NCBI GenBank assembly: GCA_902728285.1
Contig: CACVBU010001197.1
Location: 443,140 to 507,139, forward strand
From: Clytia hemisphaerica
Lineage: Eukaryota; Cnidaria; Hydrozoa; Leptothecata; Clytiidae
DNA length: 64,000 nucleotides
Direction: 5' to 3'
Under the pieces are notes generated by a model. The model worked only from the letters and a program-made list of their open reading frames with translations, was not told the origin of the DNA and did no database searches. This document shows positions 51,301-62,578 of this stretch, in pieces (position 1 is the first letter of the stretch; the number at the start of each line of letters is the position of its first letter). A program made the position numbers and the translations under genes.

Positions 51301-54300
51301 ATGAATCAAATGATATGATGTTATTATGACTGAAATTGATGTGCGTTAAGGTGTGCCACGGTTGAAAAATTATCCTAAAAATCAAGAAAAACTGACAACC
51401 TTTAATATTCAGGTAAAAAAAAAATTCTTTCACAAAAGAAAAATATAAATTCAATTTCTATATCGTCATCGAAAGCTGGACAGTTCAAAACAATATGAGT
51501 TAATAGTTTAATAAGTTCATAAGTTCATACTGAACCTGTTTTCAGCTAATCGATAGGCAGCTTGAATCCTCCAATTTTCACCAGGATGGCTAACTTGAGG
51601 TGCCTAAAGAACATAGAAAAGTTTGAAAATGACACTGAACAGGACTGAAAATTTAAAAATTGTTCGTAATTTTTCAATTTTTACCAATCTCATTTGAGCA
51701 TTCAAATCTCTGCAAGTGTTCGGAAAAATAAAAAAGTCTAACCTTATTCCCTTATATTCTAGAATTATTTAATTAATTTAGTCACATAATTTTAGACTGA
51801 TGCTCAATAATAAAGACTCCTACCACATATATCAATTAACCAATCACTTACATTTCGCTTTTCGATAGCAGCATCAATAAGTATGGACTAAAAACAAAAT
51901 TGAAATATATCATTACAGAGGCGAACTTACTATACACAGACCCAGTGGTGCATTTTTTGACATTGCCACAATAAATTGTAAACAAGAAATTGTTCTTTTT
52001 CGAAAATTGTGAGGTCACTGAGACAGGGGTATCGTTCAAATTGATTAATTTTCTATGAGACGGATTCACAAGATAATACGTAGAGTAGAGAGAAAAATAA
52101 TCAGATAAAACCTGAAGAGGAGAACTTGAAACCTTTTAAACAAGATTCTAATTACCTTCATTGAATTGATACAATGTCGTGCAGTCAATTTGACTAACTT
52201 GGAATTCAAACTTTGGACACCTTTCAAAGATTCCACATTGATTGCGTCCATCTAATAAAATTTTAAAAAAGTTTGTTAATTATGGCTTTTCAATCAATGA
52301 AATCAAAAATTACGTCGGTGAGTTTGAAGCAAATATAGCAAAACCATCCATTGACAAAAAGGGTTCATTTTAAGCCATTTTGGATGATTATGACATGGTC
52401 TTAGCGAGGTTGTTTCAAAAAAGTCTCAAAATCCTAATAAGCGTTTCAAAAAGTTTCGGTGTACCAAAAGTCAACCTGAATCCAAAATATAAGACAGGGA
52501 ATTATTGTTGTCAATATTATTCAAGTCTGCTTCGAAAAAATTGAGAGATTTAACAAAATTAAGTAATTACTTGTATGAAAGATAAGTTCAATCGGATTAT
52601 TTAAAGGCTTTTTCTTTTAATCTTTAAAATGATTTCGAATTTCAAAAAATGAAGACGAAAAATGATTAAAGCAACAAATGAAAATGTTTTCTATTGGACC
52701 AAAAGCCGTGAGAATACACTTTCTCTGAGACTTTGAAGTTTTCTGATTTTAAATGAGTATTCCTATGTTTATTTCATAACAAACTAAAAGTTATAGACCT
52801 CCAAAGTATCCCGAAAATAGCCGAAAATGGACCAACTTTTTGAACATTTTTCCATTCAAAGTCGTTATGGTTATTTAATTGTAAAGCTCACCTGCAACTC
52901 CTGTAACTTTGTGAAAATTGACAAATCGAAAGTGAAAGATATTTCATGTTGTTCTCCATTGCTCATTTGGGAGATAAAATCTGTGATACTTAGTCGTTTT
53001 AATTCGCTCACAAACTCATACAGATAGCCAAGGTCTACGCTATTTCCTAAAGGAAATCAGGAAAAGAAATGAAATCAAGTAAGGTTTTCAAATAAGTATT
53101 CGCTTTTCCTTGTTTTAGAGTGGTATACTGTTGTCGAGAAAAGAGGCTTATGAAATGCTAAAACCCACGTGTTCCGTTCAATCGTAGATTGACTAATTTT
53201 AACAAAAAAATTGCGTTCAACTTACTGCCAGAAGGATGTGGTAACTGTAGCTGCTTGGTGATGCAATATAGTTGGCTTGGAGACATACGAAACATTTCTT
53301 TGGATAGTAGAATACTTTGCCCTGAAAAGTTCATGAAATCAACAGGATAAAATCTTTGATTAGAAACACCTTAGAGACTAATTCGAAAAAATCTGAAATT
53401 CGCTTAGTATGGCAGGTCTATGTAAGAGGGAAAACATCTTCCTTCGAAAACAAATAATTTCAGCCAATTACATTACAGTACACATTAAAGCGAATAATGA
53501 AAATAACTTGTATCCTTGTAATCAACAAACCCTCGCATACCATGCTTGCATATGTATCTTGTCAAATCATGTGTAACATGAGGAACATCCTGAAATCAAG
53601 ACTATAGTTGACTAAATAATGTCACTAACTCTTTTATTTTCAAAAGTCGACTCTTTACCTCAATTCCTTTAGATTTTCAAATTGTTCTGACTAAGAGGTT
53701 GTTATTCTGCCTGTTTTCTCATCAAGCTCTGAGATTAGTTTTCCACCCAGCCCACTTATTACCATCTCCCTCTACCATGTACCTGAGAGTAAGCCCAAAA
53801 TATTTTTATCTAAATAGCAAATTAACGACTTTTATGGACCTACCTGGTTATGCATTTAACACATTTATAATTGATATCTACATAAGCGTGACCATTAAAC
53901 AATCATTCAGAACACAAATAGTGACGATCAATTAAAATGAGTCGTTTGTTTTTTATAAAAAAAAACGTTTAGAAACCAAAATTTCATGCTCTTGAAATAT
54001 TCTTTCATATTCAAGACTTCGTGAGCAAAAAAAAACATCTATCTCATCAAAAAATTGATTAATTTGGCTAAGAACATTGATGTGTGTTTATTATTAGTGA
54101 TTCTTATAGATATAGATTTTTTGAGCTGAAAAATTCTTTTTTTACAAAGATCATGTTTCACAAAGTCCAAAAAACCTGTTTTTTAGCCGTTTTTTGGCCC
54201 AAATTTGCCCAAAAAATTGTTTTTTCGAAAATCGGGATCTGTCACATTCGAGGGTTTATTGTTATGCATCATTGTGCAAAAAATAAGAAAAAACTAATGA

Positions 54301-57300
54301 GCCAATCTCGAGAAAAGCTGGTAACTAACGAACGAACGAACGGACAAAGGTTAATTTATAGGACCTCCCCCGGGGTAGGTCCAAATTTGATTTAATAACA
54401 ATATTTTGAATGTCACATTGATTAAGTCATAACGTAATTACTCACATGAGATTTGACATCTAAAAATTCAGCCAAATCTTCAGACCTTCTTACTCCAGTA
54501 TTACAGCTTAAAAAAAAAGAAGGGAATTTTATGAAAAATATTCTACACTTAAAAAACAAAGATTAAATACCTGAGGGTTCAAATTGATATTTGGCAAGGC
54601 TTATATTTTCCAAATTCCAGAGAGATATGCGCCCCTCCTTCTCTTCTTGTGTTTCTCTGCACAATTAAGAGTGCTCAATACTTGAGTAGAGCTTGTTACA
54701 TAAAGATTAAGAAACGGTGTATATTCTTCTCAATACTTTATTTTTTTTTTTTTTTTTTTTTTTTTTACGATCGCACGGAGGCAGTCCCGGCACGCCAAAT
54801 ATTAAATATATACTACACAATTTTTGCACGGAGGCAGTCCCGGCACGCCAAATATTAGATATGTTAAATAAAATAAATTTTGTCAAAAATCTAGAAGGAA
54901 CACAAAAGTTCAGAATCACTAGAACTATATGAGAGCGAAGAAGAAAGACTATCTTTGCTCCATGGAGTTCTGCTGCCGCGGAGGCACAGGAGAACCGAAC
55001 TCAAGAGGGCAAAGTTAATTTTTCTTCTTACCCAAGTTGTCGTGATGGCAAGGGACTCGTTTCGTTTTTCAGATAAAAGTTCTGATAGTCTTTTGTAAAA
55101 ATGTTTTGTTTCTCTCCCCATTCCGCCCATTGCGGTGAAAACAATTGGGGTAAAGGAGCCGTGCTCAACTTTCATGATTCTTGAATTGTAAACGTTCTTT
55201 TTCTCCCTTTCGTTTGCATCGCATGCTTTGGAGACAGTGGAATTCCTGAACTTTTTGGCGATTGGGTTGAAAACCCTTACGTCGAAGAATGCCTTCTGGC
55301 CAGGAATCCAAAATCCCCTAGCAGCAATGTCGAGACGGGCATGGTCTTGGATGTTGGTCGATTTAGTTTCAAAAGTCTCCCCTGACAAGGTGGCCAATAT
55401 CGGTTCGACCTTCACGTCCTTGCATACTTGTGCTAGGAGGGATGCTGTGGTGTCACGGATGGAATTATGACGCTGAATGATGAAACCGCCTTTCTTGCAC
55501 GAGAGTGCGTGTCCCAGATCAAAAGGTGAACCACATGGACAGATGGTAGGTAAGCGACTCAGCTGGTGACCATAGCGGATTTTTATCAGATCCCAAAAGG
55601 ATGTTTTGTCGAACTGAAATCCTTCTTCTTTGATTGGAAGCGTTGATAACCAAAGGGATGCTCCTGGTTCGCTGTTGATTTCAATCAACTTCTTCATCTC
55701 AATTGGCGACTGTTGTTTGATGAGCTCGAGCTTTTGGCGGTAACTCTGCATTCGATTACGCTTGAATGATGATTTCAGTTTCGTGATCTCGTCTTTGTCG
55801 ATGTCGTTGACATAGTCTTGGCTTTTGATCTTATTTTGGAGTTGTTTGGTCAGCGCTTCCGAATTGGAAAACTCTTGATCTGAAATGTCACTGAACTTTG
55901 GTATACCTAAACCGCCAAGGCTTGGTGGCAAGGTGAACAGCTCACGTTCGGCTTCGTTTGGCTGAATTCCACCGGTTATGGCTGGGATAAACCGCGCTGT
56001 GATGATTTCGTCTAGCCTTTTAAGGTGTTGTTTAATGTTGGGGATTGTCCTTAGGGTAAAGTTGAGCTTGTGCTTGTACCCTGATGTGAAGCAGGTGTAG
56101 GCTTCGTGTGGGGCAATCTTGGCGATTTCTGTGAGCGTTTCGATTTCGCTGATCCACGTGTTGACTTTATCGGTGATGAATTCTTCACGAAAGTTTTCTG
56201 AACCGATGGCAGCTCCGAGGTGTTTCTTTCCTTCGGTAGTGATTTTGATGTTAGTATCTTTGAAGATTTCAGTGGCTTCTTCAAGATATTGTGGTTTGAC
56301 GATTACCCACGTTTTGCTGGCTTGCTGAAAGTACCCGTATTTCGGTCCCCACTTGACGATGGTATCCCACAATCGTTTGAGTCCACGAATCGTACCGCCT
56401 CCGAAAACGTCATCGGCATATCCAGCTGCTTTTGTGTTCGTGTTGTGGTCACGCAGTTCGGCAACTGTGTACATGATGAGTGGGATTGTTGCGATCGCGT
56501 AGACTAATCCGGCTATCGGGTCGCCTTGTGTGGTTCCTTCGGAAGAAGCGATTTCGATTCCGCCGATAACGAAAAGTCTAGATGGTGAGCTGTAGCAATT
56601 CGTCGTGAAGGTGGCGATGGATGGACAAATTACTTTGACATTATGCAGGAATGCGTTTCGATTGACCGCGTTGAAAGCATTTGAGGCATCAACCAGCATA
56701 ACCGCTTCGGTATCATCTTGTCGAAAGATTTCTCTCAGCGCGTGAATAGCAGCTTCACAGCCTGCGTCTTGGCCGGCGCAAACTTGCAAAGAACCAACGG
56801 AATCAGCGATGTCTTGTTTCAGTAATCGCGCTACAGTTTTACCGATGATTCGTCTCAATGTTTCACCAATGCCGATTGGTCGTAACCCGGGATTTTTGTT
56901 CAACGGGATTAGTCGGCTTGACAGGAAAGCTTCGAGTGAGTTGTCTGTTTCGATTGTGGTGCACAGATGTTTGGCCATTCGTGCGAGCGATGAACACAAA
57001 TCGTTTGATTCTGTCTTGAAGTTTTTCGAACAAAGGATGCGTCGCCAACCATCTCCATCTAGTCCCGAAGGTCCGGCTCCTCCTTTTGTCTTCATTGCTG
57101 ATTGTCGAATCATGTCTCCGTCAATTTCTTCGAATCTGACAGGGTGGAGTTTAATCGGAGAGTCTTCAAGGAGGATAGCTGGATCGGCGGTCTCGGAATG
57201 AGGATGCTTTTGCTTAAGAAGCTTTATTGTTTCTGAGTTGAGGGGAAGGATTCCGTTGCTCATGTTTTTACTGAGTAATTTTATTGCACCGTTGACGTTC

Positions 57301-60300
57301 CCCTTCGACATTTTCTTGACGAACTGTTTCGAGATCTCTTGGATTGATAGGCTTTTTGGGCTCGACGAGTGGAGGTGTTTCTGGATGGTATCACCTTCAT
57401 GCAGTAGCTCAAGCAGGTCTCCATTCTCCCATAGGGTGAGGCGTCTGGAAAGCGCGTCGGCATGCTCTTTGGATTTCGATTTTCTCGATGGTTTCTGCAG
57501 GAGGAGGGCAGGCATAACCATAATCGCTTTGAGGGCAATGGGCTTGATTGATGATTCTTCTACCCAGGCGTTTACGAGTCGGCTGAGTTCGCGAATAAAC
57601 CTTTTGCCACTGTTTCCTGATGGTAGACGGAAGAGATTTTGTCGCCAGAAGACGATCTTTTCGTAAACGGTATCTAGAGTCTGCGTGTATTCTGATCCTT
57701 TGTAGTTTCCCCAACAAAAGGTGTCATTTGGTTCAGCTGGATTGACTACTGGAATGTCGATTCCACATTCTCTGTTGGGTACATCTTCATTGAGGCAATT
57801 GAGATGGATGTTTTCTGGGGGGTGTTTGTATAACCCATCCGGTGGGTCTGGGTCTGGAGGGCTCCGTTCAGTAATAGGAGGTGCTTGTTGAACCATCAAT
57901 TTGCACGCCCTTTGGTGGTTCTTCAACCCAGCGATGCTCTTGCATTTTTTGTAGCATCGGCTGCATATGGCTGTAGGTTCACTGTCTCCTCCAAGCATTA
58001 GAGAAGACTGTGATGATACTTGTAACATGTTGAAAATCAGGATCACTTCAGATAATGGAGCAGTCCCAAGAGGATTGGATACCTCAAGCTCCTGTTGTTT
58101 CCCCAAAATCCACAGCAAGCAAGCAAAGAAATGTTTACAGCAAAGTAGTTCTTTTTGTCTGTACTAATTTACGTTTAACGCTGACAGCCAACGAGAACCA
58201 GTTTCACTTTCATTTTCGTTTGTTTACATTTTGCATCCGCCATCTTTCTTTCCAACCGTCAGATTAATTCTTTTTTTTAGTACTTTATTAAGTTTCTAGC
58301 TTACGCATTCATCAGTTGATTAGAAATAACTATCAAAACGAAATTCTACGTTTATTAAAAAAAAACTCTCCTTCTCAGTTATGATGACAGTTTTCCTGAG
58401 ATAAAAATAGTTTTCCGGGGATAAAAATAGCTTTCTTTCTATTCTTATTATGTATATTATTTTCATCATACTGAAGTTTATTTCATACAACTTAAGAACT
58501 ACTTTTTCAATTTTTTCCCAGTTGCCCTGAAAGAGTGCAAAATACCTGTTAAGCAGCTTTTGTAGATAGTGCTCCAAAGCTTCTCTTCGATTTTCCAATG
58601 TCTCTTTTGCCATATTATTTGTTATTTTTCGAGGCGGTAAAAGATCTTTCGGGATTTTGTACTGCTTGATCAACTAAAATAATGATTGAAATTAGTTTCA
58701 AAAGTAAAATTTAATCAGATCTGTGTATAATAAAACAGCATAATGGAATGGGTAGTGATTTGCGAAAAAAAATCAGAATAAATTAAAATAACACTTTTCA
58801 GTTATAATTTTTAAAATCTGCAAAACTATAAGCAGATATTCGACAAGAAAAATCGGATATCAAAAATTATTCAGTCGAGCTTGATGATATTATTAAAGCA
58901 AGTTGAATATATGGTTTATCATTCACCAATTAGCAGAAAAGCATTTTAATTTTTCACTATTTCATTCAGTCCTTCTCTCTTTATGACATTTTTCGAACGT
59001 TTTACTTTCTTATTTAAGTATGTCAATTTCATTGTTTTTTTCTCTTTTAATTACAAAACGTTCGAATTTCCTTTCTCTTTTGTTAATAAAAAGAGCTTTC
59101 TTTTATCTGTTTTTATATATGTGACATTTGAATAATTATTTGATGAAAAGACTATTTTTTTCTGTTTTTTTTTATGCTCGCTGCTACAGAAGAGATATTT
59201 TGCTATCAGATATCTAAAAATATTCGACAGTGCGTTTTGCCTAGAGGCGGACGATAATCAAAGATATATTGACAGTATATGAAATTACTGAGAAAAAATT
59301 GAAAACAGATGAAATGAAAAACTGTACCAATCAATAAAAAATTAGCAAAGATTATGATCAGTGCTTTCAAATCTTTATTGCAATTGATCAATGAACCTGT
59401 TACCTTTTGATGTAAGTTATAAAACTCTTTGTATCGTTTAAAGACAAACCAATGTGATGTTTGGGACATAACGTCTATCTTGTAGACCTGTAAAGTATAA
59501 GTTGATGATTTGTTCAAAGAACTTAGCTGTTCACAATAGTGATATGAAATATATATTGCCATTGTAAAATAAATAAAGAAATAGCTTTGCATTTTCATTT
59601 TGCTATTTAAATCGAAACCCTGCACCATATTCTTGTTTGTTGATAATCTGCTACCTTAATTAAAGGAAGAGATTTTGGCAGAAAGAAAATTTGGCGGATT
59701 TGGCTAGAATCCACCAAATTAAGTTCCCGCCAAAATTTCTTTTTTCTGCCATCCACCAAATAAAATTTAGTTTTTTCGTCCATCCATCTGCTATAATTAA
59801 ATTCCCTGTTAAAACTTTTTCGGCCATCCGCCAAATTAAATTCCCGCCAAAATTTCTTCTTTTAAGGTAATAAGCTTTTCATATCCAATAAGAATTGACT
59901 TCACATGACTAATTAGCTAAAAGTGAGCCAAGGTTAATTCTCAAACAAAAATTAAAATTCCTCTTCATGAAGAAATCAGTGCTGCAAATAACGGCTGGTG
60001 ACCGGTAATTACCGGTCATTTTTAAGCTAATATGTGTGTTTTTTCCCGTGAAATTTTGATGGTTTCATTATTAGTGCTTTCTGATTGAGTAATCACCGGC
60101 CAACTTGAAATTCCTTATTTGCGGCACTGGAAATTGAAACTTTTTTGATGTACTTACAGCATGAGGCCATGGTCTTTTTTCTAGCCATACTTCTCGGATG
60201 ACTACATGCCTGACAACAATATCATCCTCCTCACTTCCTGCGGTATTAGCTCTTGTTTTTCGCCAAGTTGATGAGCCTGCTTGGGGAAGCAAGTCTTGCA

Positions 60301-60310
60301 AAGATGTCAT
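48297..60310 (-). CDS. NISCH: Nischarin (PX domain, leucine-rich repeats), short form
   Basis: Nischarin/IRAS is an endosomal scaffold that binds phosphoinositides and integrin alpha5. Seventeen minus-strand exons, all GT-AG and in phase, total 2,247 nt (748 aa): 60158-60310, 59404-59487, 58546-58673, 54446-54506, 53541-53589, 53226-53321, 52892-53046, 52156-52251, 51852-51887, 51536-51603, 51272-51374, 50788-50904, 50466-50523, 50050-50166, 49600-49664, 49309-49347, 48297-49118. PX core residues: FKRYKEFYNLH, DLLPPRK, ALEHYLQKLLN (about 66-120). DLSIFTKLQELQ matches the family linker before the LRRs, which lie at about 309-440 (THINFSHNNI, LDLSHNKLTHLDL, RHLNLSHNKV, EELNLTYNNI). The last exon is an acidic, Ser-rich 273-residue tail. 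The large C-terminal region of the 1,504-residue human protein is absent. Confidence 0.93.
49780..49960. repeat. G-rich intronic repeat
   Basis: Contains 'aaaggggtggaggatgtattg', 'cgggggaggggtcaag' and 'ggctggggggggttaact'. It resembles the 51090-51235 stretch (agggggtggaggatatagtg ... agggggggtcc). Both are in nischarin introns. Confidence 0.45.
53829..54385. mobile_element. TGGACCTAC-ended repeat, copy 3 (shorter)
   Basis: Begins TTTTATGGACCTACCTGGTT and ends GGGGTAGGTCCAAA after a CGAACGAACGAACGGAC microsatellite. It keeps the 'ttagccgttttttggcccaa' and 'gaaaatcggg' blocks of the copies in SURF4 intron 1. It lies in nischarin intron 4 (between the exons at 54446-54506 and 53541-53589). 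Confidence 0.65.
54773..54857 (-). repeat. Tandem repeat in the LINE 3' UTR
   Basis: Two identical 32-bp segments (gcacggaggcagtcccggca then cgccaaatatta) at 54773-54804 and 54826-54857, period 53 bp, directly before the poly-A tail. Tandem 3' UTR units can serve as template-recognition sequence for LINE RTs; that role is inferred. Confidence 0.8.
54891..58028 (-). CDS. LINE protein: zinc finger, reverse transcriptase, restriction-like endonuclease
   Basis: The frame is open from about 58150, but the first ATG is at 58026-58028 (about 1,045 aa). Near the N-terminus is a C2H2-like finger (ICSRCYKKC...NHQRAC). The reverse transcriptase has RPIGIGETLRRIIGK, VMLVDASNAFNAVNR, GTTQGDPIAG and the catalytic GYADDVFGG (about 56401-56425). 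After the thumb comes a C-terminal zinc knuckle, CPCGSPFDLGHALSC, then LDIAARGFW and FFDVRVFNP, matching the PD-(D/E)xK-type restriction-like endonuclease of the R2/NeSL/CRE grade. These LINEs nick DNA with that C-terminal nuclease and have no AP endonuclease; many are site-specific, but no target repeat is evident here. Clade unassigned. No stops or frameshifts. Confidence 0.85.
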   Translation of the reverse strand: MLQVSSQSSLMLGGDSEPTAICSRCYKKCKSIAGLKNHQRACKLMVQQAPPITERSPPDPDPPDGLYKHPPENIHLNCLNEDVPNRECGIDIPVVNPAEPNDTFCWGNYKGSEYTQTLDTVYEKIVFWRQNLFRLPSGNSGKRFIRELSRLVNAWVEESSIKPIALKAIMVMPALLLQKPSRKSKSKEHADALSRRLTLWENGDLLELLHEGDTIQKHLHSSSPKSLSIQEISKQFVKKMSKGNVNGAIKLLSKNMSNGILPLNSETIKLLKQKHPHSETADPAILLEDSPIKLHPVRFEEIDGDMIRQSAMKTKGGAGPSGLDGDGWRRILCSKNFKTESNDLCSSLARMAKHLCTTIETDNSLEAFLSSRLIPLNKNPGLRPIGIGETLRRIIGKTVARLLKQDIADSVGSLQVCAGQDAGCEAAIHALREIFRQDDTEAVMLVDASNAFNAVNRNAFLHNVKVICPSIATFTTNCYSSPSRLFVIGGIEIASSEGTTQGDPIAGLVYAIATIPLIMYTVAELRDHNTNTKAAGYADDVFGGGTIRGLKRLWDTIVKWGPKYGYFQQASKTWVIVKPQYLEEATEIFKDTNIKITTEGKKHLGAAIGSENFREEFITDKVNTWISEIETLTEIAKIAPHEAYTCFTSGYKHKLNFTLRTIPNIKQHLKRLDEIITARFIPAITGGIQPNEAERELFTLPPSLGGLGIPKFSDISDQEFSNSEALTKQLQNKIKSQDYVNDIDKDEITKLKSSFKRNRMQSYRQKLELIKQQSPIEMKKLIEINSEPGASLWLSTLPIKEEGFQFDKTSFWDLIKIRYGHQLSRLPTICPCGSPFDLGHALSCKKGGFIIQRHNSIRDTTASLLAQVCKDVKVEPILATLSGETFETKSTNIQDHARLDIAARGFWIPGQKAFFDVRVFNPIAKKFRNSTVSKACDANEREKKNVYNSRIMKVEHGSFTPIVFTAMGGMGRETKHFYKRLSELLSEKRNESLAITTTWVRRKINFALLSSVLLCLRGSRTPWSKDSLSSSLSYSSSDSELLCSF
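58200..58247 (-). promoter_or_regulatory. IRF-like array and YY1-like site at LINE 5' end
   Basis: Plus-strand GTTTCACTTTCATTTTCG at 58201-58218 is, on the element strand, three tandem GAAANN units (IRF/ISRE-like). Twenty bases further upstream CCGCCATCTTT (58237-58247) reads AAAGATGGCGG, a YY1-type core. They lie 170-220 bp upstream of the first ATG. Confidence 0.45.
59977..60130. repeat. About 150-bp MITE, TIR CAGTGCTGCAAATAACGG
   Basis: Ends CAGTGCTGCAAATAA and, inverted, CAGTGCCGCAAATAA. The interior has 'gaccggtaattaccggtca'. Its right end lies 28 bp from the donor of nischarin exon 1. Ends resemble those at 45857-46000. Confidence 0.7.
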
Positions 60311-60473
60311 GATATTAAATCTTATTATCTCTAAGAAATATTTTTTGATTCAAAAGTATTGTAGAACAAAATTAGCTAATAAAGAAGAAGAAAATTTAAG
60401 GATAGAAATATATATAAGGGGTAAAAGTCATTAAAGTTTTGCATATACATATAGGGCGCATATACATATAGGG

Positions 60474-60705
60474 CGCTGTGGTATAGTGGTCATTGACCTT
60501 GGTTACTGTACAGGCAACTGAGGTTCGATTCCCACTCACAGCGGTTCACTTGGCAAGTGAATGAACCTTCGCCCAGGTCAGCCCATGCCATGTGAGGGGA
60601 ATTGGGTAGTCAGTCCAAGGTGCTGACGGGGCGCTCATTGAAAGCGTCTATAGTTGCGAAAATAGGCCTCAAAGCCTCCTGCAACTCAACCAAATAGAAA
60701 TAGAA
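60474..60705 (+). repeat. tRNA-derived SINE
   Basis: The tRNA-like head begins CGCTGTGGTATAGTGGTC (A-box) and has a perfect B-box GGTTCGATTCC. CGCTGTG pairs with the CACAGCG that closes the head, like an acceptor stem. The body of about 150 bp starts 'cacttggcaagtgaatgaac' and is followed by a tail of 'caaatagaaatagaa' type. A tRNA gene would not have this body and tail. It lies about 160 bp upstream of the nischarin ATG. Confidence 0.78.
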
Positions 60706-60709
60706 GCAG

Positions 60710-62400
60710 CAGAAAAAACCGGCTGTTTACAAAAATGAAAGTGCAGAAACAAAGAGAATCCAAAACATGAGCATTGGGCTGTTTGTTTTGGTTTTCAAAC
60801 AGGGAAGCGATAAAAAAGATACATGGAAAAGTAACATTTGGCATGGAATTGACTTCACGAAAGCTGAAATTTCTGGTGAAAGTTTTTGCCAAAAATAAAC
60901 ATCCAAAACCTACACCAACACCCTGCTACTGCCACAGACGTGTGCTTCAATCTCCCTATAGTCGTTTGGGAGAACAGAACAACCTATTGACTTAGTTCCT
61001 CATATCATTTTACTCCAGCCATTTGGGCCCGAAATTATATGCTCTCACAGAATAAATTAGATAATATCTAATTTCCTGATGGTTTTAATGGGCATGGGGG
61101 GTATGTACTTTTACAGTGTAATGAGATTGGCCCCTTTTTAGTATGGTCTGTCTTTCATTTTCATGTAGTTTTTTCACTTTTTTGCTTCTTTAGCATGGGA
61201 ATGTCCCAAAAAAAAGTTTTTATTTCTGCCGAAATGGATTTTCTTTTCATTTGGGATTTCTCCTTTCAGAAAAACTTATTCTTCTTTACTTATAACTTTT
61301 TGTTCCTCCATTTCCAGAGGCCCCTAGAAAATGGGTCCTACCACCTTTTTTGACTCATTTCAACCTTTTCCAAGCTACTTTTCTTCAAAAACAAAATAAA
61401 ACAATGTAATGTCTTCTTTTTCCAAAAAAAGATATATCTTTCGTTATTTTCATAAATATATAAACATTTTACAAATATTTTTATATAATAATATTCTAAC
61501 ACCATCAAAGAATTCTCCCTCCAAATTTCAGGTCTCTAGCTACACTAGAAAAAGAGATATGCAAAATTGAAGAAGCATGACTGGGAAGTGTATTTTTTAT
61601 TTTTTTTGACACATTTTTCAAATTTTTCCAAGCTATTTTCCTAACCTTTTTTTTGACATTTTTAGTCAAATTTTTGACACTAAAACTTTACAGGCCTATG
61701 ACCCCTCATTTTCTTTCTTTTTCAAAGCTCTACAAGATAGGATAGGTTTTGAAAAAAAAATAAAAATTTGAAAAATCTTCTGGAGTTGCTATCAAGGATA
61801 AGTGGAGAAATCTAGGGAGAGAAAGAGCGCCCTACCCTACCTTTGGGTAGATAAGCTAGATAAGCTATCCACAGAGGAGAGCCGCCTTCGGGTGTCACCT
61901 CCAACTGCGCACGGTCACAGGACTCAGCATTCTTTTTCAGTGAAGTCAAGTTTGAAGATATTCTTCATTAGAAAAACAGTTAAAAAGCAGTCAAAACGCA
62001 ATTTACCTTACCTCCTGAGTTTGTCTTTGTTATGCTAAAATATAACAAACCTTTGTCATGCTGTCTAATTACAAAAACCTCCAATCACTACTTCTCTGCC
62101 ATCTTGTTTCACTTTAAATGTCGTGTTTTAAAATTCCTTAGCTATTATATGTACGGAAAAGGTTTTCCCCAGGTTTTTTCAATCCCGGGATTAAACTATG
62201 AGGGCGGTTCCGCCCGCTTATCTTTCTTTCGACGTTGAGCCATGGGGATACTTAACAATAAAAGAGATTTTAAGATTAATGTTGAAAAGCATATTTTTCG
62301 ATAAATTTAGGCGATACTCAACAAAAAATAAGGTGGTTTTAAACAAATTGGCGTTTCTTTCTGTTCTAATATATGCAAATCACGTCGAAAAAATTATATA
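60710..62400. other. Intergenic, nothing assigned
   Basis: T-rich sequence without a recognisable gene. The phrase 'tagataagctagataagct' near 61848-61870 and an AG-rich stretch do not form a known feature. Confidence 0.35.
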
Positions 62401-62413
62401 TTTCCGCCTTTAC

Positions 62414-62578
62414 TTTCACTTTCGCTTTCGTGTTACGCGATTCCAATAGGATGAATATCGCTCGCTAACAAATTCTGATTGGCTGTAAGTCTTTAGCTTC
62501 GGGATCTGATTGGATCATTTCCGCGGTCACGGTTGAATTTTGATTGGTTGAAAGTTTCTGAGCGTGAATTCTGATTGG
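62414..62578 (-). promoter_or_regulatory. Promoter-like cluster: five CCAAT boxes and an IRF-like array
   Basis: ATTGG (CCAAT on the minus strand) at 62478, 62509, 62543 and 62574 is spaced 31, 34 and 31 bp; CCAAT on the plus strand is at 62443. TTTCACTTTCGCTTTCG at 62414-62430 reads as three GAAANN units on the minus strand. Regular NF-Y-type spacing near three helical turns is promoter-like. The nearest minus-strand gene is nischarin, 2.1 kb downstream, via a possible 5' untranslated exon not identified. Confidence 0.45.

Larger units (their letters stand above)
54741..58250 (-). mobile_element. Full-length RLE-type LINE in nischarin intron 3
   Basis: Minus-strand element ending in a poly-A tail (26 T at 54741-54766 on the plus strand). 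It has a 3' UTR with a duplicated unit and one long intact ORF, and its 5' region probably begins near 58250, where AAGATGGCGG (YY1-like) and an IRF-like array occur. It sits in the same orientation as nischarin. Target duplications were not resolved. The intact ORF suggests a recent insertion. Confidence 0.75.

Noticed and set aside
56051-57717. Several ORFs in other frames of the RLE LINE
   Set aside because: Shadows of the 1,045-codon LINE frame; no motifs.
60474-60545. Functional tRNA gene
   Set aside because: A- and B-boxes are good, but the downstream body and tail and the weak cloverleaf fit a SINE head.
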